Translations under genes and position numbers: made by a program
Notes under the pieces: model-generated
Seen by the model: the letters and a program-made list of their open reading frames with translations, nothing else
What the model was told of the DNA's origin: nothing
The model's database searches: none
Shown here: one piece after another, positions 36,271 to 44,363 of the stretch
Layout: the number at the start of each line of letters is the position of its first letter
Position numbering within the stretch: position 1 is the stretch's first letter
NCBI GenBank assembly: GCA_030596395.1
Contig: JAUVKF010000002.1
Span: 81,872 to 145,871 of the forward strand
Length of the DNA: 64,000 bases
Origin: Chlorobiota bacterium
GTDB taxonomy: Bacteria; Bacteroidota; Bacteroidia; Bacteroidales; F082
Direction: 5' to 3'

Positions 36271-37227
36271 ATGTTGAGAGAATTAGTTAATTTATTTATT
36301 GTAGGTGCAGCGAAAGCGGGCACAACAAGCATAGCTAATTTTTTGGCTTGCTATGATGAGATATTTATTCCTCCTATTAAAGAGCCTAATTTCTTTTCAA
36401 CTGATATTAAAACTAGTCAATTTAGAAAAGAGTATTATAAAAATACATATTTAGATAAATTAGATCTAGCAAAACTCTACAAAACCCCAAAACATATTGC
36501 TTTTTTAAGAGATGCAGATTTGTACAGTAATTTATATAGCCCTGATAATAAGGATAATTACAAATATTTATTAGATAGTAGCACAAGTTATTTGTATTCA
36601 AAAGAGGCCGCTCGTAACATTAAAAATTACAATCCCAAAGCGAAAATTATTATTTGCTTGCGAAATCCATATGATAGGACTTTTAGCCATTTTCGAATGG
36701 ATGTTACGCAAGGAAGACAAAAATCATCAAACTTTATTCAGGCAATAAATGCAGAACAATTAAGCATAGACCGGAAATGGGGCAGGGAACACTTATATAT
36801 TGATTTAAGTTTATACTCGGAACAGATTATAAGATATTTTGAATTTTTCTCTCATAATAATATTTTAGTATTATTTTTTGAAGATTTAAAAAATAATCCC
36901 AGAATTTTTTACTCAAAAATTGCAGACTTTTTGAATATTAGCAATTATCCAGTTAATACATTTAATATTAACCGAAAGTATAATGAATCAAAGTCATTAA
37001 AAGTTGGCAAATTAAAAAATTTTAAAAAGTTAATACCTTCAACGGCAAAAGAATTAATGAAAAAATATTTGGGATCAATCTTATTTAATAAAAATGCAAA
37101 TTATATAATTGAGAAAAGTGAATACAATAGTTTGAAGCAGTATTTAGCTAATGACTTAAAAAAAACAGAGCAAATATTAAATAAGCATGGTATCAATATA
37201 CCATCAAATTATCACACAGCCACTTAG
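36271..37227 (+). CDS. Sulfotransferase domain protein (copy 1 of the ST-wzy-GT2-ST module)
   Basis: A 318-residue sulfotransferase with the PAPS loop VGAAKAGTTSIANFL (KAGTTS at 15-20) and KEPNFFSTD just after it. The 3'-phosphate-binding motif is IICLRNPYDRTFSHF near residue 135, and LVLFFEDLKNNP follows. The KEPNFF element is typical of heparan-type Sulfotransfer_1 enzymes that modify sugars. Its stop (TAG 37225-37227) is directly followed by the ATG of the polymerase. The N-terminal 24 codons of a related gene survive at 41591, in front of the second, broken polymerase copy. Confidence 0.87.
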   Translation: MLRELVNLFIVGAAKAGTTSIANFLACYDEIFIPPIKEPNFFSTDIKTSQFRKEYYKNTYLDKLDLAKLYKTPKHIAFLRDADLYSNLYSPDNKDNYKYLLDSSTSYLYSKEAARNIKNYNPKAKIIICLRNPYDRTFSHFRMDVTQGRQKSSNFIQAINAEQLSIDRKWGREHLYIDLSLYSEQIIRYFEFFSHNNILVLFFEDLKNNPRIFYSKIADFLNISNYPVNTFNINRKYNESKSLKVGKLKNFKKLIPSTAKELMKKYLGSILFNKNANYIIEKSEYNSLKQYLANDLKKTEQILNKHGINIPSNYHTAT

Positions 37228-38487
37228 ATGTCAAACAACAAAATATTTCAAAACTTATTCTTTTTTTATTTGTATCTATATACCATTTGGCCAAATTATA
37301 TTTCGTTGCAAATAGGCACTTTTCCCGGAATTAATTTCCCTAAGATTATGGCTGTAATTTTGTTTCTTTATTGGGTTCGCCTGATCTTGAAAAACAACCA
37401 ATTATCCAAAATATACAGTGCAAATTTTAAGAAAATTAAAAAATATCTGTGGGTATTAATTGCCTATCTGTTATTTATTTTTCTATTAACAATATTATTT
37501 CATTTTGAAATTAGGAAGCTGGTAAATTTATTTATTAGATATAGCAATGGATTATTAATAATATGTATTGTTGCATCCCTAGACAATATTACATTTAGAC
37601 GAAAACTTTTTGTTAATTTAACAAAAATATTGTTTATAGTTTCTGTTATTGGGATTACTGAGTTTTTAGTTGGGAAGAACATATATTCGTTTATATTTTC
37701 AGCAAAAACCATTTATGCAGCCGAAACATTAAACGTTATCCAAACTGGTTCACTTTATAGAATAACCAGCTGTTTTTCACACAATTTAAATTTGGCTCAG
37801 TTCTACATCATTATTATTCCTTTTGTATTTTTCCTTGGGAATACTTATTTCAAAAAAGTTAAAAAAAGATTATGGTTTTATATATTTTTCAGTATTGGCG
37901 CGAGCCTATTAACTTTTTCAAGGGCATTATACGTTAGCTATTTTGCATTTTTTATTATTGAATTGATTTATTTAACCCCCAAAAGTGCAATTCTAAATTT
38001 TCTTCGAATACTTTTTGCATCATTATTTATTATCCTATTAGTATATATCAATTTTAATATTGAAATATTAAATGATATATCCATCGAATATAGGGGGAAA
38101 CCACTAACAGAAGATGTTCACCGGGAAGGCCAGATTATTGAGGCGATTCCACTTATATCGAATAACCTATATCAAGGATATGGTATAACTGAAGCAGCCC
38201 AAATTTTAGATTATGGGTCATTAGACGGTACTCCCACTGTAGACAATCATTATATTTCAATTGCTCTTGAAAGTGGTATTATTGCTGTTATTTTTATATT
38301 TATTTTTTATTTAATTATAACTATTAAGGCTTTCCGTGTCAATAAATATCTTGCTATGTCAGCATTTGGGTTTCTATTTCAAAGTTTCACTTTATCCAAT
38401 TTAGAATCTCATATATACTTTTATCTTATTGCTGGAATTATATTGCTTACTACTCGAAAATCTTTGAGACCGATTTCTTATGCATAG
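37228..38487 (+). CDS. wzy: Wzy-like polymerase / O-antigen ligase family protein (intact copy)
   Basis: A 419-residue membrane protein with about ten to twelve hydrophobic segments. A periplasmic loop lies between residues 285 and 345 (YRGKPLTEDVHREGQII through DGTPTVDNHY). The loop ends at the conserved DNHY-x-ALESG segment, a landmark of the Wzy_C/ligase superfamily. It should polymerise locus B repeat units exported by the flippase at 33505. A decayed homologue covering the last half of this protein is found at 41666-42243. The stop region overlaps the next ATG by 8 bases. Confidence 0.82.
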   Translation: MSNNKIFQNLFFFYLYLYTIWPNYISLQIGTFPGINFPKIMAVILFLYWVRLILKNNQLSKIYSANFKKIKKYLWVLIAYLLFIFLLTILFHFEIRKLVNLFIRYSNGLLIICIVASLDNITFRRKLFVNLTKILFIVSVIGITEFLVGKNIYSFIFSAKTIYAAETLNVIQTGSLYRITSCFSHNLNLAQFYIIIIPFVFFLGNTYFKKVKKRLWFYIFFSIGASLLTFSRALYVSYFAFFIIELIYLTPKSAILNFLRILFASLFIILLVYINFNIEILNDISIEYRGKPLTEDVHREGQIIEAIPLISNNLYQGYGITEAAQILDYGSLDGTPTVDNHYISIALESGIIAVIFIFIFYLIITIKAFRVNKYLAMSAFGFLFQSFTLSNLESHIYFYLIAGIILLTTRKSLRPISYA

Positions 38488-38764
38488 CGCTATCGGAATT
38501 GTTATAGTCAATTTTAATAACGCAACTGATACTGAGGAATGCCTTAAAAGTATAGCCGAGTCTGTGGTAAAACCTGTTGTTGTAATAGTTGATAATAATA
38601 GTCAGAAGAGAAATGGAATGGACACTAAAAATCCTAAGCTGGCTTTTCATTTTTATCATAAAATGTCGAACAGATTTATAATGATGAAAAAAAACTCATC
38701 GTTACCTAGTTTTTCTGCTGTTAATATTAAGAAACATTCAATTTTTATTGCATTGAAGAACTGA
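38480..38764 (+). pseudogene. GT2 glycosyltransferase with large internal deletion
   Basis: The 94-codon frame joins two distant parts of a GT2 transferase. The first 41 codons (IGIVIVNFNNATDTEECL to VIVDNNSQ) match the nucleotide-binding start of the intact gene at 42240. After eight linker codons the frame continues NPKLAFHFYHKMSNRF, which matches NPNLAFHFYHKMLNRY at residues 236 onward of that gene. About 190 residues including the DxD metal site are missing, and the tail diverges and stops early. The product cannot be active. The frame is still open across the junction, so the deletion was in frame. Confidence 0.85.
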
Positions 38765-38805
38765 CGTGATAAAAATTTCTACGAAAATTACCAAGCGAAT
38801 TTTTT

Positions 38806-39669
38806 ATGCCTGATTTTCCTAATTTATTTATTGTTGGAGCACCTAAATGCGGTACTACATCACTGCATTCAATTTTGAACTTACATCCCGAAATTGGTAT
38901 GTCAGAACCGAAAGAGCTTAATTTTTTTAGTTCAGAAGATCTGGCAAACCAGAACCTTTATTATAATGATTTCAAAGTGTCAACATTTGAAAATTACATG
39001 AAGTGTTTTTTGTTAAATGCGGACTTTAATTATGTGGGAGAATCATCGGTTTCATATTTTAGTTATCCAAACGCTCATAAAAAAATTTATAGACATAATA
39101 AAAATTCAAGGATAATTGTCCTTTTGCGAAACCCTATTAAACGCGCGTATTCTCATTATTTAATGGACAAACGACTTGGGTATGTTAAACTAGATTTTCT
39201 TGAAATATTTAATAATCCGGAAAAGTATCCTTCGTATTATTATCAGTATTTTGTATTAAGTCAATATTATCACCCCTTGGCAAGTTTAAAAACCATTTTT
39301 AATAAAAATCTCTATGTTCAACTATTAGACGGCGGGGATAGTATGTCAACCATCGCCGAGAAAATTGTATCATGGCTGGGTCTTAAAAATTACAATAAAG
39401 AGATTAATATTGATGAATTTAAAGAAAATGTATTCTTCTTAACAAAAAGCAAAATTATTAGTAGCATGTACCAAATATTTTGGTTCAGAAATACGATAAA
39501 AAAAATAGTTCCAACCCCTCTTCAGAAGTATTTATTAGGATCACTTTCTGGTGAAAAACCAAAACTGGAAAATGAAGTTCAAGAAACTTTACTGGAGTTT
39601 TTTATTAATGACGTAAACCAAACAGAAAAATTGATTGGGCAGGATCTCACCTCATGGAAAAGCCTTTGA
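38806..39669 (+). CDS. Sulfotransferase domain protein
   Basis: A 287-residue sulfotransferase: PAPS loop VGAPKCGTTSLHSIL (KCGTTS at 14-19), EPKELNFFSSED, and the second motif IVLLRNPIKRAYSHY near residue 107 followed by DKRLGY. The chain is a little shorter than its neighbour at 36271 because the last region is truncated relative to that family, but both binding motifs are complete. It closes copy 1 of the module. The start of a close relative persists as a stub at 43144-43217. The 3' end overlaps the GT4 gene by 16 bases. Confidence 0.87.
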   Translation: MPDFPNLFIVGAPKCGTTSLHSILNLHPEIGMSEPKELNFFSSEDLANQNLYYNDFKVSTFENYMKCFLLNADFNYVGESSVSYFSYPNAHKKIYRHNKNSRIIVLLRNPIKRAYSHYLMDKRLGYVKLDFLEIFNNPEKYPSYYYQYFVLSQYYHPLASLKTIFNKNLYVQLLDGGDSMSTIAEKIVSWLGLKNYNKEINIDEFKENVFFLTKSKIISSMYQIFWFRNTIKKIVPTPLQKYLLGSLSGEKPKLENEVQETLLEFFINDVNQTEKLIGQDLTSWKSL

Positions 39670-40802
39670 AAATATCATATATTGAACCCGTTGGTGAATC
39701 AGGCGGGATGTACCATTATAATATTGGGTTAGTAAATAATATTATTGATGAAAATGTAAAAATATTATTATACTCGACTGTAAAAAACAGGAAAAACTAT
39801 CAAAAGGATATCATTATTTATAATTGCTTTAAAAACGTTTGGAATAAAAAATCCAAGTTTTTAAAAGGTACATTATTCCTTGTTATCTTATTAGGATCGG
39901 TAATTCATTCAAGAATCAAACAAAGCAAAATAATTCACCTTCATCTTTTTAAAATTGATTTAATTGACCTTTTAACTCTCGCTGTTGCAAAAATGATTGG
40001 TCTAAAAATAATAGCCACCGTACATGACATAATTCCCTTTAAAGGAAATAACAAGGAAAAGGTCGAAAGAATTTATTTGAAAAACTTGGATTCTATAATC
40101 GTACATAATCAATATTCAAAGAAAGTATTATTGACAAAAACATCTAATAAATCGATTCACGTTGTACCCCATGGTAATTATATACCATTCATAAAAAACG
40201 CTAATCAGGATTCATCAAAGACCTATAAATTTTTACCTGAAGACTTCAACATTTTATTTTTTGGGCTAATTAAGGATAGTAAGGGACTTGATGTTTTACT
40301 TTCTGCTATTAGGTATGTCATTGATGATAAACCGAAAGTAAAATTGCATGTTTATGGTAAGATCTGGAAAAGTAATATTAACAAATATTCAAAAATAATA
40401 TCTGATTTAGGATTGCAGAATAACGTTGAAACTCGCTTTAAGTATATTGAAGATAAGGATTTGCCTTATTTGTTCAAAAACACAAACCTCGTTGTACTCC
40501 CTTATAAATCAATTTTCCAGAGTGGAGTTTTACTGTTTTCAATGTCTTATAAAAAAGTAACCTTGGTGTCAGATTTACCACCATTTCTTGAAATAATTGA
40601 TGATGGCATAAATGGATTTGTTTTTAAGAAAAACGACAGCAAGGATCTGGCTGATAAATTATTACTCATCATTAATAAAAAAGACGAATTAGTTTGTATT
40701 GGTAACAATGCTTACCAAACAATTCTGGAGGAATATGATTGGGGTGATATAGGAAAGATGACTTTAAAAGTTTACAAAGGATTAATTAATGTCAATATTT
40801 GA
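39654..40802 (+). CDS. GT4 family glycosyltransferase
   Basis: A 382-residue GT-B enzyme. EPVGESGGMYHYNIGL is the acceptor-side glycine motif, VHDIIPFKG and VVPHGNYIPF mark the linker, and ILFFGLIKDSKGLD the nucleotide domain. LPYKSIFQSGVLLFSMSY corresponds to the donor loop, although the second Glu of the typical EX7E motif is replaced, so the enzyme is a divergent member. It overlaps its neighbours by 16 and 14 bases and must be translated with the sulfotransferase genes around it. Confidence 0.82.
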   Translation: MEKPLKISYIEPVGESGGMYHYNIGLVNNIIDENVKILLYSTVKNRKNYQKDIIIYNCFKNVWNKKSKFLKGTLFLVILLGSVIHSRIKQSKIIHLHLFKIDLIDLLTLAVAKMIGLKIIATVHDIIPFKGNNKEKVERIYLKNLDSIIVHNQYSKKVLLTKTSNKSIHVVPHGNYIPFIKNANQDSSKTYKFLPEDFNILFFGLIKDSKGLDVLLSAIRYVIDDKPKVKLHVYGKIWKSNINKYSKIISDLGLQNNVETRFKYIEDKDLPYLFKNTNLVVLPYKSIFQSGVLLFSMSYKKVTLVSDLPPFLEIIDDGINGFVFKKNDSKDLADKLLLIINKKDELVCIGNNAYQTILEEYDWGDIGKMTLKVYKGLINVNI

Positions 40803-41616
40803 AAGAATAATAAAAAGATTCTTTTATAAATTATATGCAGCATTGCATTTAAGCACTACATATAAAAATTATAGGCAATTTAAAGATAGTATTTTTGTAG
40901 TTTATTCTCCAGGGAAAACAGGTTCATCTACAATTTATTACACACTTTTAAAATACCTGCCATTTAATCATGTGTATCATGTACACTTTTTATCAGATGA
41001 GTGGATAGAAAAACGCATTCCGGGAGAGAGAAAAAATAAAAATGACAGAAATATTGTATTAGCAAAAAAGGTTTATAAAGCTTTAAGTAAAAGGGACTGG
41101 AAAAATGTATATTATATAACATGCGCTAGAGATCCTTACTCGAGAGGAATTTCAGCCTATTTTCATAATCATAAAAAGATTGAGATTGAAAGGAAATCAA
41201 TTGAAAATTTAAGGAAAGAAATACAAAAATATGTAACTGAAATATCATTAAACTGGTTTAGATCAGATTATTCCAATTATACTAGAATTCCTTTTGAAAA
41301 TATAAACTTTGATTCCCAGAAAGGGTTTATTATTATGAATAAGAATATTTCCAGCTATCTAATTTTACGGACTGACAAAATTTCTTCCTGTTTTCAGGAC
41401 TCATTTAAACAGATGACTTGTTTTAAGATTCCTAAACTCGAACAGGTGAATAAGAGATCTAATACCGGTATTGCAAGTATATATAATGAGTTGAAAAATT
41501 ACTATTTTGAGGATCAAGAAAATTTGGAAAAGAAAATTAATTCCGAATTTGTTGTAAAGTTTTTCTCTGCTGAAGAAAGAAAAAAATTATATGAAAAATA
41601 CAGGAAAATTTCCTAG
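40789..41616 (+). CDS. P-loop sulfotransferase-like capsule protein (PF10364/NKWYS-like)
   Basis: A 275-residue protein with a phosphate loop YSPGKTGSSTIYYTL (SPGKTGSST at residues 40-48) and YYITCARDPYSRGISAYFHN near residue 118. These correspond to the two PAPS-binding motifs of sulfotransferases but in a divergent form. The K(T/V)GSST loop is that of the putative capsular polysaccharide synthesis family. A PAPS-dependent role is inferred from the fold and from the neighbouring sulfation genes. Its end overlaps a sulfotransferase remnant at 41591. Confidence 0.65.
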   Translation: MSIFERIIKRFFYKLYAALHLSTTYKNYRQFKDSIFVVYSPGKTGSSTIYYTLLKYLPFNHVYHVHFLSDEWIEKRIPGERKNKNDRNIVLAKKVYKALSKRDWKNVYYITCARDPYSRGISAYFHNHKKIEIERKSIENLRKEIQKYVTEISLNWFRSDYSNYTRIPFENINFDSQKGFIIMNKNISSYLILRTDKISSCFQDSFKQMTCFKIPKLEQVNKRSNTGIASIYNELKNYYFEDQENLEKKINSEFVVKFFSAEERKKLYEKYRKIS

Positions 41617-41665
41617 TTTAATAATTATCGGAGTTCATAAAGCTGGAATCACTTCTCTTTTTTAA
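41591..41665 (+). pseudogene. N-terminal stub of a sulfotransferase gene
   Basis: ATG at 41591 opens 24 codons that end in TAA 41663-41665. Their product, with PSLIIIGVHKAGITSLF, is the strand and phosphate loop of a sulfotransferase (compare VGAAKAGTTS at 36271). Immediately after the stop the sequence continues as the middle of a polymerase gene. A deletion has therefore joined the start of a sulfotransferase to the inside of the following wzy. The Ile in place of the first loop Thr shows additional decay. Confidence 0.75.
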
Positions 41666-42243
41666 TTAGCATATTAACATTTTCATGTGTTCTAAACATT
41701 GTTTATTTACTATATGGAACATCCAGTTTATTATATTTTAATTACAGATATTATTTCTTAAACATATTAAAATATTTTATTGCTATTATTAGCGTATTAT
41801 TAATTGTTAACTAAATCTTGGGATAGATGATTTATTTTTCGATTATCGTGATAAAACTTTACTTGAAGATCAAAACAGAATTACACAAATCGAATTCGGA
41901 ATACCATTAATTTATTCATAATCCAAATACTGAGGATGGCATTAATGAGCCGGCAAATACTCTAGAGTATGGGACAGGGGATGGGTTACTAACAGTTGAT
42001 AATTAGTATCTAACATTAGCACTTGAGAGTGGTGTAATTGTAGCATTTTTCTTTGTAGGATTATTAATATCACTTATTACTAAATCACTCAGGTATAATA
42101 AACTACTATTTATTATTTTCATGGGCTTTGTATTGGACATAGCAACCTTATCAAATACTAAAGCCCATGTATTTTTTTACTTTATCATTTGCATTTTATT
42201 TACATATCTTACATATCTTGCAAAGAAAAAGATTGTTTATTGA
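41666..42243 (+). pseudogene. Decayed wzy (polymerase) gene, C-terminal half, with frameshift and stop
   Basis: In the frame beginning at 41665 the sequence encodes ISILTFSCVL and then NILKYFIAIISVLLIVN, matching SLLTFSRAL onward (about residue 225) of the intact polymerase at 37228. A segment in another frame (41826 on) reads DYRDKTLLEDQNR, matching EYRGKPLTEDVHR. After a further shift near 41916 the first frame resumes with TLEYGTGDGLLTVDN, then TAG at 42004 where the intact gene has His, then YLTLALESG. It runs to TGA 42241-42243. The gene has thus lost its front half, carries at least one frameshifted interval and one nonsense codon. Confidence 0.85.
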
Positions 42244-43160
42244 AAAAACTCGGCATAGTATTAATCAATTATAACAATAGTGATGATACTGTTGAATGTT
42301 TGCGCAGTATTGCTTCCTCAACGATAAAACCATATGTTATTATTATTGATAATAATTCAAAAGTAAAGCCTGGCCAAATTCGTTTAAAACAGGCATATGA
42401 AAAAATATTCCTTTACTTAAATGAAAAAAATGTAGGATTTGCAATAGCAAATAATATTGGCGCAAAAATATTGAGAGATAGATATGATGTTGAATACATT
42501 ATTATATTAAACAATGATACACTAGTACAAGAAAATACATTTGAGGTGTTGTTGAATTCTTTGGAAAATAACAAAGTCGTTTCAGCAATATCATGTAAGA
42601 TCGTAGATACTAATAACAATATTTGGTATGCTGGGGGAGAAATTGATTTTCAGAGAGGACGGCCAAAAATAAAAGACTGGGGAATTCCAAAAAGTCAGCT
42701 TAAAAATAACCAATCAAGATTTGTAACATTTATTTCCGGGTGCTTATTTATGACGTCTATGAAAACTTATCAAAAACTAGGCGGTTTTAATGAACGATAC
42801 TTTATGTATGTAGAAGACCTTGATTTGTCATTAAGAATGGTTAAAAAGGGTTTAAAACTATATTATACTGATGAAACAAGTATTGTGCATAAAGTTAATA
42901 GCAGTTTTGGTGGAAAGAATGAAAAAAAGGGATTTCATCCCGAGAATCCAAATTTAGCTTTTCATTTCTATCATAAGATGCTTAATCGATATCTTGTCAT
43001 GAAAGATCATTTATCACTTTTCTCTTTTGTATTGTTTACAATTTATTACTGGCCATATTTTATAGCAAAAAACATTATGTTTTTATTACACGGGAGGTTT
43101 GATATAATTAAACCATCCATTGAGATCGTAAGAGAAATATCAAATGCAAAGAACTCCTAA
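42240..43160 (+). CDS. GT2 family glycosyltransferase (rhamnosyltransferase-like), intact copy
   Basis: A 306-residue GT-A transferase: LGIVLINYNNSDDT, IIIDNNSK, NVGFAIANNIG, the metal motif LNNDT, FISGCLFMT and GFNERYFMYVEDLDLSLR. This is the classic arrangement of WcaA/rhamnosyltransferase-like GT2 enzymes. I place the start at TTG 42240, which overlaps the pseudogene stop (TTGA) and begins with the first strand. The frame also extends upstream to an ATG at 42189, but those 17 codons belong to the end of the wzy remnant. The homologue at 38480 has an internal deletion. Confidence 0.88.
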   Translation: MKKLGIVLINYNNSDDTVECLRSIASSTIKPYVIIIDNNSKVKPGQIRLKQAYEKIFLYLNEKNVGFAIANNIGAKILRDRYDVEYIIILNNDTLVQENTFEVLLNSLENNKVVSAISCKIVDTNNNIWYAGGEIDFQRGRPKIKDWGIPKSQLKNNQSRFVTFISGCLFMTSMKTYQKLGGFNERYFMYVEDLDLSLRMVKKGLKLYYTDETSIVHKVNSSFGGKNEKKGFHPENPNLAFHFYHKMLNRYLVMKDHLSLFSFVLFTIYYWPYFIAKNIMFLLHGRFDIIKPSIEIVREISNAKNS

Positions 43161-43217
43161 TTTTTTATTATTGGAGCTCCAAAATACGGGACAACCATTG
43201 GTAAAAAAAACAGTTGA
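43144..43217 (+). pseudogene. N-terminal stub of a sulfotransferase with T-run frameshift
   Basis: ATG 43144 opens MQRTPNF. A run of six T (43161-43166) then shifts the frame, and the continuation reads FFIIGAPKYGTTIGKKNS before TGA 43215-43217. One extra T would join them into a normal sulfotransferase start like PNLFIVGAPKCGTTS at 38806. Only about 24 codons are present, so the body of the gene is deleted. This is the fourth element of module copy 2. Confidence 0.7.
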
Positions 43218-43258
43218 GGTTTATATCAATTTGTTATAAATACCAACGGAATTAATAA

Positions 43259-44359
43259 ATGAAAAACAACGCACAAAAAAGAAAAAAGATTAACGTTTCA
43301 ATTATTGGAACACAAGGATTACCGAATAAATACGGAGGTTTTGAAACACTGGTTGATTATTTATCTAAATATTGTCCTGATGATATAAAATTAACGGTAT
43401 ACTGCAGCAGTAAATACTATAGTAAAAGAATTAGGCACTATAATAAAGCTCACTTAAAATATCTTCCTCTTGATGCAAATGGATCTATGAGTGTGATTTA
43501 TGATATCATCTCAATATTTATGTCTTTCAAATCTGATAAAATCTTAGTCCTTGGCTCATCGGGAGGTATAATTGTTCCTTTTTTATTTGGAATTAAAAAG
43601 AAACTGATTACAAATGTAGGTGGATTAGACTGGAAAAGATCAAAATGGGGCATTTTTGCAAAATTTTTTCTGAAATTGTCAGAAAAATTAGTATTAAAAG
43701 GTTCAGATACAATCATTGCTGATAATAAAGGAATTCATGATTATATAAGAAATGAGTATGGTTTAGCATCTCAAATAATTGAGTATGGAGGCGATCAGGC
43801 CTATTCAGTTAAACCACAGGTTAAAGACATTGAAGAATTCCCTTTCCTGAAAAGCAAATATGCTTTTTCACTGGCACGTATTCAAAAAGACAATAATATA
43901 GAACTTGTTTTATCCAGTTTTAAAAAACACAGTAAAAAAAAGCTTGTATTTGTTGGAAATTGGTTAGGTTCGGAGTATGGAAAATATGTAAAAAACAAGT
44001 ATAAAAATTGCCCTAACCTTTTACTTTTAGATGCAATCTACGACCAGAGAAAGCTTAACTTATTGAGAAGCAATTGTTTTATTTATATACATGGTCATTC
44101 TGCTGGTGGTACAAATCCCGCATTGGTTGAGGCAATGCATCTAGGGTTGCCCGTTCTGGCTTATTCTAATGGCTTTAATGAAAATACCACACATAACAAG
44201 GCGATATATTTTAAAGATGGAAATGGATTGATTACCTCTTTGGAAAAAATCGAAAAAAATGACTTATTAGCAATTGGAAATAAAATGAAAACAATTGCAA
44301 ATGAACATTATGTTTGGGAGATTGTTGCTAATAAATATTACGACATTTTTTATCTGTAA
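43259..44359 (+). CDS. DUF1972/GT4 glycosyltransferase (rhamnosyltransferase-like)
   Basis: A 366-residue GT-B enzyme with the DUF1972 N-terminal signature SIIGTQGLPNKYGGFETLV. The same start is found in beta-1,4-rhamnosyltransferases of the Cps2T/WchF type. The C-terminal half has SLARIQKDNNIELV, FVGNWLGSEYG and AGGTNPALVEAMHLGLPVLA with the donor-binding Glu pair. A role in adding the second sugar on the lipid-linked primer is usual for such enzymes. It is preceded by a 40-base gap after the sulfotransferase stub and followed after four bases by an oxidoreductase gene. Confidence 0.87.
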   Translation: MKNNAQKRKKINVSIIGTQGLPNKYGGFETLVDYLSKYCPDDIKLTVYCSSKYYSKRIRHYNKAHLKYLPLDANGSMSVIYDIISIFMSFKSDKILVLGSSGGIIVPFLFGIKKKLITNVGGLDWKRSKWGIFAKFFLKLSEKLVLKGSDTIIADNKGIHDYIRNEYGLASQIIEYGGDQAYSVKPQVKDIEEFPFLKSKYAFSLARIQKDNNIELVLSSFKKHSKKKLVFVGNWLGSEYGKYVKNKYKNCPNLLLLDAIYDQRKLNLLRSNCFIYIHGHSAGGTNPALVEAMHLGLPVLAYSNGFNENTTHNKAIYFKDGNGLITSLEKIEKNDLLAIGNKMKTIANEHYVWEIVANKYYDIFYL

Positions 44360-44363
44360 ATAA

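Noticed and set aside
42189..42239. Upstream extension of the intact GT2 gene to the ATG at 42189
   Set aside because: These 17 codons overlap the wzy remnant and do not match the GT2 N-terminus, which begins at the TTG at 42240.
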